DNA from: an uncultured Actinomycetes bacterium
GTDB taxonomy: Bacteria > Actinomycetota > Acidimicrobiia > Acidimicrobiales > Microtrichaceae
Direction: 5' to 3'
Length of the DNA: 60,288 nucleotides
NCBI GenBank assembly: GCA_903852755.1
Contig: CAINRS010000163.1
Coordinates: 1-60,288, forward strand
The notes under the pieces were generated by a model, which ran no database searches, was not told the DNA's origin, and saw only the letters and a list, made by a program, of their open reading frames with translations. This document shows positions 54,201 to 59,540 of this stretch, one piece after another. Position numbers and translations under genes: made by a program. Numbering within the stretch: the first letter of the stretch is position 1; every line of letters begins with the position of its first letter.

Positions 54201-55686
54201 CACCAGCGCACTCGTGGCCGGGGGTCAGGTCCGCTGCTGGGGGGAGAACTTCTCGGGTCAGCTCGGCAACGGCACCACGACCCAGAGCTCGACCGCAGTG
54301 GCGGTGTCGGGCGTGTCGGGTGCCACGGCCGTCACTGTGGGAGACAACCACACGTGCGTCGTGGTCGCCGGTGGTCAGGTGCGATGCTGGGGAGACAACT
54401 CCTCTGGTGAGTTGGGCAACGGCACGACGGCGAGCAGTTCGACGGCGGTGGCAGTGTCGGGCTTGTCGGGCGCCACGGCCGTCGCCGCAGGAGAGAACCA
54501 CACCTGTGTGCTCGTCGCCGGCGGTCAGGTGCGGTGCTGGGGGGGCAACGACGCCGGGCAGCTGGGCAACGGCTCCGTGGCGGGTCGCTCGGGTGTCCCC
54601 GTCGGCGTGGCGGGCCTCACGACCGTGACCCAGGCGTCCGCTGGTTCCCAGCACACGTGTGGGCTCGTGGCCGGTGGACAGGTGCGCTGCTGGGGGGAGA
54701 ACTCCTCTGGTCAGCTGGGCAACGGCTCGACGACGAACAGTTCGACACCGGTGGCGGTCAGCGCGTTGTCGGGTGCGACCCGGATCAGCGCAGGAAGCGA
54801 ACACTCGTGCGCCGTGGTGGCCGGTGGTCAGGTGCGCTGCTGGGGGGAGAACTTCTCCGGTGAGTTGGGCAACGGCTCGACGACGAGCAGTTCGACACCG
54901 GTGCCGGTGACCGGGTTGTCCGGGACCACACTCATCTCCGCCGGAGGACCCGGGTTCGGATTCGGTTTCTCGTGTGCCGTCATCGGCGGTGGACAGGTGC
55001 GCTGCTGGGGAGCGAACTCCTCCGGCCAGTTGGGCAACGGAACGACCACCAACAGTTCGGTTCCCACAGCGGTGAGCGGTCTGACTGGTGTCACGTCGAT
55101 CGCCGCAGGGGCCCGGCACACGTGCGTCGTCGTGACGGGCGGCCAGGTCCGCTGCTGGGGCGACAACTCCGACGGGCAGCTCGGCGACGGAGCGGGGAGC
55201 GTCAGCACGACCCCGGTCGCCGTGGGCGGACTGACAGGTGCGGTGCAGGTCAGCGCCGGGTACTCCCACTCCTGCGCCCTGCTCTCCAGCGGTGAGGTGC
55301 GGTGCTGGGGGGCGAACTTCTTCGGTGCGCTCGGTGGAGCTGGTGGATCAGCTGGCTCCTCGGTCCCGGTCGTGGTCCCCGGGATCACGGGCGCCACGGG
55401 GATCTCGTCCGGTGACTACCACACGTGTGTCACCGTCGGCGCCGGTGCGGTCCGTTGCTGGGGAGGCGGCTACTCGGGCGGCCAGCTCGGGAACGGGACC
55501 GTCGACCAGTTCTCGTTCGGCCCGGTCGACGTCGTCGGCCTGTCCGGTGTGACCGCGCTCGACTCAGGAGGCGGACACAGCTGTGCGGTGGTGTCCGGCC
55601 AGCCACGGTGCTGGGGCGAGAACCTCCGAGGCCAGTTGGGCTTCCCGCCGTTCAGCACCACTCCGGTCGCCGTCCTCTCCACGTGA
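48217..55686 (+). CDS. Giant secreted RCC1/IPT protein, 35 blades in five propellers
   Basis: 2,489 residues with a signal peptide (WVVLGIVLVVWLAAGRAAGA). GAGG lies 7 bases before ATG 48217; a second ATG follows directly. Order, with approximate residues: IPT/TIG 40-122; 7 RCC1 blades 124-480; three IPT 481-737; 7 blades 738-1103; IPT 1104-1189; 7 blades 1190-1590; two IPT 1592-1780; 14 blades 1782-2489. IPT domains show P-x-V-x-x-[IVL]-x-P-x-x-G-x-x-x-G-G-T and end TFTY. Blades 15-21 (third propeller) are the most diverged, lacking GGQ and with long insertions; the last 14 are nearly uniform. Almost every blade keeps both Cys; one late blade has HTS in place of HTC. It ends in TPVAVLST with no anchor. 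Function unknown; an adhesive or binding fibre is plausible. Confidence 0.9.
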   Translation: MMGRVGRWVVLGIVLVVWLAAGRAAGALEPVAAPAQTGGPTVTAVAPPTGSTSGGTIVTITGTGFTGATSVRFGSVGAASFSVVSPTSITATTPAGIGPVGVSVVTPGGTSAPSPAATFTYISTSAITGATLVDGGGFHSCAVVAGGQVRCWGNNVSGQLGNGSTTDSPTPVVVPGITGATQVAAGGFHTCVLVAGGQARCWGDNDSGQLGNGSTEDSPIPVAVPGISGATLLSAGLSHTCVVVAGGQVRCWGADGSGQLGDGAAGADSTSPVAVAGLSGVTQISAGSWHTCALVSGGQARCWGNNVRRQLGNGSTVNSSAPVVVSGLTGATQLGVGGDHACAVVAGGQVRCWGANSAGQLGNGSTTPAPALVAVTGLTGATRVVADFDHTCALVAGGQARCWGANGFGQLGNGSTTSSATLVPVSGLSGSTSAGAGGAHTCAVVAGGEVRCWGRNTSGQLGNGATAGSALFVRVTAASAVPAVGALSATGGPAAGGTVVTVSGVNLTGATAVRFGSAASPSFTVLSASRVVAVTPPGTGVVDVVVETPGGVSAVSGATKFDFVPQPAVASLSVTSGPSTGGTVVTLTGTNLGGATGVRFGAAPAASFTVNSPTQVSATAPPGSGKVGVAVVTRGGTSAVGAANQFTYTAPVPTVTSISPASGPAGGGTVVTLTGTNLTGTSAVRFGTVDATAFVVNSPSQVTATSPVGVAGPVGVTVTTPGGASAVSAPATFTYLAPAALTGGTQVAAGSSHSCLVVGGGQVRCWGGNDSGQLGNGTFVGSPTPVAVVGLSGVTSLAVSGGYSSGHSCAVVAGGQVRCWGDNSAGQLGDGSTTAKRSTIFAVPGLTGAAEVVAGSEHSCARLSAGQVRCWGGNDAGQLGNGTTTGSSVPVTVSGLTGVTALSAGPAHTCAVVAGGEVRCWGANFSGQLGNGSTTGSSSPVAVTGLTGATRVAVGEAHSCALLSGGTAVCWGSNFLGSLGNGTTLDSLTPVAVSGLAGATDLSAGLRHTCALVAGGQGRCWGSTFTGQLGDGSPTGLFFGFVPTPVAVSGLSGATKVSAGSIHSCAVVAGGQVRCWGDNASGQLGNGTTATSSIPVVVSGATARPVVSVVAPPTGPTAGGTAVVISGGNLAGATAVRFGPLVATSFTVNSPTQITATTPAGAAGSVDVSVVTPGGTSAVDGATRFTYVGLPPVTAVSGSIDSGSEHTCRTTPAATVECWGADDLGQLGDGGEQASPVGSSFSFESAAGGSATPVPVLGVTGAQWVTAGSQHSCAVLSGGTVKCWGDNSAGQLGDGLEVPTGSSFSFAQSVGQPQSVPVNVVGLSGAVAVSAGRSHTCALLSGGGVVCWGDNSSGQLGDGTFTTRSSPVPVPGVTGAVSVSAGGGHTCAVLLDGTASCWGANSSWQSAPGSTTYYFSTPQPVAVPGVQFIEVAAGDDFSCARTSTGTVFCWGQGGFGQRGDGTAVSPSFEGGSLGGADLAPADGFAPGANRSGPVAALGVTGAVGIDAGEAHACVVVTSGVTRCWGANFGGQLGGTPAVASSVAVTVTVPGSDGATEVAPGGRHTCARTAPTSFTCWGDNGSGQLGNGVARPTVTSVSPSSGTVRGGTTLTITGTGFVDVRSVSLGGSFGGRPATDFRVMSSTEIAVVVPPYVDDSFFFGFFSTSIAQSLVVETERGSVVAGTFTYLPDPPPTVTSIAPVQGLTSGGATLTITGTNLAGARVGFGCSATSSFCSSVVSAAVDATGTVLTATVPAGSGSVAVQVSTPGNVPVFAGTYQYVLPVAPASVLTASGSHSCIVVTGGQVRCWGDNSSGQLGTPSFIQLRSAVPIGVSGLSGATAAAAGRDHTCTVVAGGQVRCWGQNFSGQLGDGSTTSSSTPVAVPGLTGATQVAAGAAHTCVLVAGGQARCWGSNSSGQLGNGTTTSSSTPVVVSGLSGATAIAAGTDHTCAVVAGGQVRCWGANFSGQLGNGTTTSSTTPVAVSGLSGATRVSAGSAHTSALVAGGQVRCWGENFSGQLGNGTTTQSSTAVAVSGVSGATAVTVGDNHTCVVVAGGQVRCWGDNSSGELGNGTTASSSTAVAVSGLSGATAVAAGENHTCVLVAGGQVRCWGGNDAGQLGNGSVAGRSGVPVGVAGLTTVTQASAGSQHTCGLVAGGQVRCWGENSSGQLGNGSTTNSSTPVAVSALSGATRISAGSEHSCAVVAGGQVRCWGENFSGELGNGSTTSSSTPVPVTGLSGTTLISAGGPGFGFGFSCAVIGGGQVRCWGANSSGQLGNGTTTNSSVPTAVSGLTGVTSIAAGARHTCVVVTGGQVRCWGDNSDGQLGDGAGSVSTTPVAVGGLTGAVQVSAGYSHSCALLSSGEVRCWGANFFGALGGAGGSAGSSVPVVVPGITGATGISSGDYHTCVTVGAGAVRCWGGGYSGGQLGNGTVDQFSFGPVDVVGLSGVTALDSGGGHSCAVVSGQPRCWGENLRGQLGFPPFSTTPVAVLST
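53820..54910 (+). repeat. Highly similar 150-bp blades in the last propellers
   Basis: Within the giant gene successive 150-base units share long near-identical runs, for example around 53942/54092 and 54693/54843 (ACTTCTCCGG... and GGGCAACGGCTCGACGACGA type segments). The similarity is much higher than among blades of the third propeller, so this part expanded or was homogenised recently. Confidence 0.7.
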
Positions 55687-55737
55687 GCCCGGCCCGCTCG
55701 GGCTCCAGTACGCACTCCGCCCGACCCGGGCCATCGG

Positions 55738-55743
55738 TAGCCT
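55738..55743 (+). promoter_or_regulatory. -10 box of a leaderless transcript (LCP)
   Basis: TAGCCT ends 8 bases before GTG 55752. It supports that start over the GTG at 55683, which overlaps the stop of the giant gene. Confidence 0.45.
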
Positions 55744-55751
55744 CCAGAGGT

Positions 55752-56726
55752 GTGGGTGGGAGTCCCGGAAGGAGCGGCCGACGGACCCGGTGGGTGCTGC
55801 TCGGCGTGGCGCTGCTGGTCCCGGTGGTCGCCGGGGTCGGTGTCGCCGTGCTCTGGAGTCGGGTGGGGGTGGTGAACGTCCCGGCAGTCGTCGCCCCGGT
55901 TCCCGCTGACGTCGTCGCCCTGGTCGGGAGCGACCGCCGCAGCGGTGTGCCGTCCGGGCAGGAGGCCATCTTCGGCAACGTCGACCTGGTGCCGGGAGAG
56001 CGTGCCGACACCGTCGTGCTCGTGTCGACGCTGCCGGACGGGACCCTCCGGGCGCTCGGGCTCCCGCGGGACATGCTCGTGCCGAACGAACGTGGCGAGC
56101 CGGAACGGCTGTCCGTGCGCTACGAACGGGCGGGTCCGGCCGGTCTGGTCCAGGGGGTGTGCCAAGGTGTCGGGGTGCCGGTCCGCACGGTGGTGGTCGT
56201 CCGGTTCGAGACGGTGCGGGCGCTCGTCGACGCAGCCGGTGGGGTCGAGATCGACAACCGGGCCGCCCTGCGGGACCGAACCCTCGGCCTCGAACTGTCT
56301 GCCGGTCAGGTCCGGCTCGACGGTCCGACGGCGTTGTCCTACCTGCGGTCACGTACCCTCGAGACCCGACGCGACGGAGTCTGGGAGCCTGACCCGGTCC
56401 GCAGCGCCGCTCGGTCCGAGCGCGCCGCCCTGGTCGCCTCCCGGGTGGCCCGGGAGCTCCTCGCGCCCTCGTCGGTGCTCCGGGGGATCCGGGCGCTCTG
56501 GGACGTCGCTCCGTCGGTGGTGGTGAGTTCGGGGACGGGTCCCATCGACCTCTACCGACTCGGTGCATCGCTGCGGGGAACCGCGGGCGCAGTAGTGGCC
56601 GACCTTCCGCTCGAGGCCCGACCCGGACCCCTTCCGGCACTGGTGCCCGGCCCCGCCACCGAGCCTGCGCTCACCGAGTTCCTGGGTGCACGCCCGTCGT
56701 GCAGCCTCGCAGAGGCACCCTCGTGA
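55752..56726 (+). CDS. LytR-CpsA-Psr (LCP) family cell-wall transferase
   Basis: About 324 residues from GTG 55752; GTG 55683, sharing GTGA with the upstream stop, would add 23 Ser/Arg/Pro-rich residues. One N-terminal membrane helix (WVLLGVALLVPVVAGVGVAVLW) precedes the extracellular LCP domain: LVGSDRRSG, GERADTVVLVSTLPDGTLRALGLPRDML (the Asp/Arg pair that binds the lipid pyrophosphate), AAGGVEIDNRAALRD, LDGPTALSYLRSRTLE. LCP enzymes attach wall teichoic acids, arabinogalactan or glycans to peptidoglycan, and some attach glycans to proteins. It follows the giant propeller gene directly and its stop overlaps the next lipoprotein by GTGA. Confidence 0.85.
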   Translation: MGGSPGRSGRRTRWVLLGVALLVPVVAGVGVAVLWSRVGVVNVPAVVAPVPADVVALVGSDRRSGVPSGQEAIFGNVDLVPGERADTVVLVSTLPDGTLRALGLPRDMLVPNERGEPERLSVRYERAGPAGLVQGVCQGVGVPVRTVVVVRFETVRALVDAAGGVEIDNRAALRDRTLGLELSAGQVRLDGPTALSYLRSRTLETRRDGVWEPDPVRSAARSERAALVASRVARELLAPSSVLRGIRALWDVAPSVVVSSGTGPIDLYRLGASLRGTAGAVVADLPLEARPGPLPALVPGPATEPALTEFLGARPSCSLAEAPS

Positions 56727-58036
56727 ACGGGCGAGTGCCCTGGTCCCGGGTCGTGATCGGTGTCCTCCTGCTCGGCGGCTCGATGACGGCGTGCGCCGAC
56801 GATCCCCCCGGTGCGGCCGCCGAGGAACCGGGGGGTGGGGCGGCCGCCCCGACGATGTCCGTAGGCGTCCCGCTGGACCCGGACGTGGCGGCGCTGCTCG
56901 AGGTCGACGACCCGGAGTCGGTCCCGGGTGTCGGCCCGGCCGGGTGGCCGTTCGCCTCCGTCGGTCCGCCTGCTGGTCACCCCCTGGAACGCATCGACCG
57001 TGACGTGGGGATCAGTGTCGAACTCGGGGACGGGTCCAGGCTGTGGCTCTTCGGGGACACTGCGGAACGCGAGCCCGGGGGAGGCCTCCGGTACTTCGAG
57101 GTCGGCACGGCCGCGTGGGCGCCTGCCGACGACCCCACCGTGACCAGGGACGGGTCCGTCGGGGGGCTCCCGGTGCCGCTGGTGGCCGAACCGTCGGGGC
57201 GTCCACCCTGCCCACCGCAGGCACCGAGGAGCGGAGTGTGGCCGCTCGCTGCCGTCACCGACCCGGGTGATCCGAACCGGGTGCTCGTCTGGTCGGGCAA
57301 CATCTGCCTCGGGTCGTCCACCGTCCTCGAGCCGCAGGGGATCTCCCTCGGGGAGTGGCGCCACGATCCGGCTCGTCCACCGGTGGACCGGCCGGTGCAA
57401 CTCCGGGTCCTCAATCCGCTCCTCTTCCCGTCCCAGGACGAACTGGGCGCCGTGATCGGAGTCGGGGATGGTCGACATCTCGTCGCCATGGGGTGTCGGC
57501 CGCCGCAGATCGAGGGGTGGGCGGGTCCCGGCTCGGCCGGCCCGGCTCCGGCCGACGGCTCCTGTGTGCTCCGGCGTGTCGACGTGGCGGACGTGGCGGA
57601 CTCAGCGGCCTACGAGCCGTGGACAGGCGCACAGTGGGGCGGCGGCCCCCCATCCCCGGTCGACCTGCCGAGGCAGTCCACCTGGGTCTCCTACTTCGCT
57701 GCGCCGGTCGGTCCGTTCTCCCTCGCCCCCGATCCATCCGGGGAGGGTGTGGTGATGGTCTACTCGCCGTGGCCGGGCTACGTTCCGGTCGCGGCCGTCC
57801 GCTGGGCTCCGGAGGTGACCGGCCCGTGGAGCCCACCGGCACCGCTGCTGCTCGAGGGGTGCCTCCCGATCACGGACCCCCGCCGTTCGTGCTACGCAGC
57901 CAACGCCCAGCCCGACTTCTCGGTTCCCGGTGAGCTCGGGATCGGCTACTACGACCGTGAGGTCAGTACTCCACCTCAACGGGGAGCGTTCCTGGTCGGC
58001 AGGGTTCCGTTCCGACCTCCCGGCGCGAACCGCTAG
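56723..58036 (+). CDS. Secreted lipoprotein, possible DUF4185-like propeller
   Basis: 437 residues from GTG 56723, coupled to the LCP gene. Signal and lipobox: VVIGVLLLGGSMTAC, then an acidic Pro/Gly/Ala linker. The body has recurring beta-strand blocks with Trp/Asp/Gly turns (GDGSRLWLFGDTAE, VWPLAAVTDPGDPNRVLVWSGN, QSTWVSYFAAPVGPFSLAPDPSG, VAAVRWAPEVTGPWSPPAPLL, YAANAQPDFSVPGELGIGYYDRE). This pattern resembles DUF4185 and sialidase-like five-bladed propellers; the assignment is by pattern only. It probably works outside the membrane with the LCP enzyme. Confidence 0.7.
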   Translation: MNGRVPWSRVVIGVLLLGGSMTACADDPPGAAAEEPGGGAAAPTMSVGVPLDPDVAALLEVDDPESVPGVGPAGWPFASVGPPAGHPLERIDRDVGISVELGDGSRLWLFGDTAEREPGGGLRYFEVGTAAWAPADDPTVTRDGSVGGLPVPLVAEPSGRPPCPPQAPRSGVWPLAAVTDPGDPNRVLVWSGNICLGSSTVLEPQGISLGEWRHDPARPPVDRPVQLRVLNPLLFPSQDELGAVIGVGDGRHLVAMGCRPPQIEGWAGPGSAGPAPADGSCVLRRVDVADVADSAAYEPWTGAQWGGGPPSPVDLPRQSTWVSYFAAPVGPFSLAPDPSGEGVVMVYSPWPGYVPVAAVRWAPEVTGPWSPPAPLLLEGCLPITDPRRSCYAANAQPDFSVPGELGIGYYDREVSTPPQRGAFLVGRVPFRPPGANR

Positions 58037-58069
58037 CGTCGGGGTGGTCGTCGCAGACGGGAGGACAGC

Positions 58070-58933
58070 GTGTCGCTGGTGGATCGGATCACCGGACGGG
58101 CCCGGCGGTACTCGCCACGGGTGACGGAGTGCATCATCTTCGCGCGGCCGCTGCCGCTCATCGCGGACGAGAAGCCACCGGCGGGTGACGAGTTCGCCTT
58201 CCGGGCGGTGTTCGACCCCGGTGACCCCTACCTGGCCCAGATCGAGACGCCGGAGCGGCTCGAGCTCATGAAGCCGTTCTTCGCCCAGGGGGGCTTCGTG
58301 GCGCTCGCCGTGCACATCCCCAGCGACCGGACGGTGTCGAAGATGTGGATGCTCACGTACTCGCCGCAGCCCGGTGACGCCCAACGGGGCCTGCTGCCCA
58401 TCCGGCTGGCCAAGGACGAGTGCTTCATCCTGGACATCTGGACCCATCCGGACTTCCGTCGCCAGGCGGTCGCGTTCACCGTCGCCTACGAGCTCGGGGC
58501 GATCCTGGACCGCTACTACCCGCAGAAGCGCTGGGTGTACGGCTACGCCCACAAGGACAACGAGGCGTCCCGGGGTCTCATGGAGGCCCTCTACGGGATG
58601 TGGGCGGTGCAGGAGTTCAAGGAGGTCGAGGTGGGTCCGTTCTGGGTGACGATGGTCCCCGGCTCGGACTCGCCGAAGTTCGGGCCGTTCTCCAAGCGGG
58701 GTCGCCACTCCGGTGACGGGTTCCAGATGCCGGGCCGTCCGCGGTCGGGCGATGCGGCCCGCGACTACCACCACCCCGATGGCTTCGCCGTGGCCCGACT
58801 CGACGCCGTGGTCTCCGACGACTGGTTCTGGTCGGGGCCGGAGTGGTTCGACAACGACCACCCGACCGGTACCGACGGCCGGCCCGCCACCCCGGAGACC
58901 CTCCCCCGGGTCCTCGACGGGGACGAGCCCTGA
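58070..58933 (+). CDS. GNAT-fold acetyltransferase-like protein
   Basis: 287 residues from GTG 58070 (GGGAGG five bases upstream). The middle third resembles a GNAT core: GLLPIRLAKDECFILDIWTHPDFRRQAVAFTVAYELGAIL, then RYYPQKRWVYGYAHKDNEASRGLMEALYGMWAVQEFKEVEV, matching the strand-4/helix-3 and the N-x-x-S/A-x-x-L region of strand 5 to helix 4. The pyrophosphate loop R-x-x-G-x-G/A is poorly preserved (FRRQAV). The tail is polar with an unusual WFDNDHPTGTDG stretch. No specific substrate can be named, and activity as an acetyltransferase is not certain. Confidence 0.55.
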   Translation: MSLVDRITGRARRYSPRVTECIIFARPLPLIADEKPPAGDEFAFRAVFDPGDPYLAQIETPERLELMKPFFAQGGFVALAVHIPSDRTVSKMWMLTYSPQPGDAQRGLLPIRLAKDECFILDIWTHPDFRRQAVAFTVAYELGAILDRYYPQKRWVYGYAHKDNEASRGLMEALYGMWAVQEFKEVEVGPFWVTMVPGSDSPKFGPFSKRGRHSGDGFQMPGRPRSGDAARDYHHPDGFAVARLDAVVSDDWFWSGPEWFDNDHPTGTDGRPATPETLPRVLDGDEP

Positions 58934-59424
58934 CCGGAGCGTCCGCCGCCGACCTCGCCGTCCGGCTCGGTCTGGAACCCCACCCGGAGGGCGGCTGGTA
59001 CCGCCGCACCTGGGTGCACCCGGACCCGGCGGGCGACCGGCACCCGGACGGTCGTGCCGCCGGTTCGGCGATCCTGTTCCTGCTCGCCGCCGGCGAGGTG
59101 ACGTCGTGGCACCGCGTGGATGCCGCCGAGGTGTGGGTGCACCAGTCGGGCGGCTCGCTCGTGCTCGAGACCTGGGCCGAGGGAGGTGACGGGGTCGTCC
59201 GGACGACGCTGGGTCCGCCGACCGGGGACGCCGAGCCCCAGCACGTCGTGGCGCCGGGGTGTTGGCAGCGCGCGCTGGCGGCGGGGGTCGCGGACGATAC
59301 GACGACCGACGCCGACGACGGTCTGGTCTGGACGCTCGTGACGTGCGTGGTGGTCCCGGAGTTCCGCTTCGACCGGTTCGAGCAGGCGCCGGTGGGGTGG
59401 TCGCCTCCGGTCGCCGGGGAGTGA
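58930..59424 (+). CDS. Cupin-like DUF985 family protein, possible CTG start
   Basis: 164 residues if translation begins at CTG 58930, which shares CTGA with the upstream stop. DUF985 signatures are present and complete: LGLEPHPEGGWYRRTW, SAILFLLAAGEVTSWHRVDAAEVWVHQSGGSL (cupin strand with metal-site His), PQHVVAPGCWQRA and LVTCVVVPEFRFDRFE. No ATG, GTG or TTG lies between the upstream stop and the first conserved block. The alternative in-frame starts lie inside the upstream gene (GTG 58843) and would add about 29 non-conserved residues. Family function is unknown, perhaps small-molecule binding or isomerisation. Confidence 0.85.
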   Translation: MTGASAADLAVRLGLEPHPEGGWYRRTWVHPDPAGDRHPDGRAAGSAILFLLAAGEVTSWHRVDAAEVWVHQSGGSLVLETWAEGGDGVVRTTLGPPTGDAEPQHVVAPGCWQRALAAGVADDTTTDADDGLVWTLVTCVVVPEFRFDRFEQAPVGWSPPVAGE

Positions 59425-59540
59425 CGCCGTCCTCGTCGAGGTTGCAGCAATTCCGTCTGAATCGAGAGGCCCGTTGATCTCTCGTTGACGTTCGATCGCT
59501 ATGTTCCCGCAAGTTGGCGTCGGAGATTCTGGGGGTCGTG

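Noticed and set aside
50050-55269. A 1,739-codon open frame antisense to the giant RCC1 gene
   Set aside because: It mirrors the 150-base repeat of the true gene: repetitive GC-rich codons leave the opposite strand open. It has no signal peptide, no ribosome-binding site and only repeat-shadow sequence. The same holds for the many shorter antisense frames in the other RCC1 genes.
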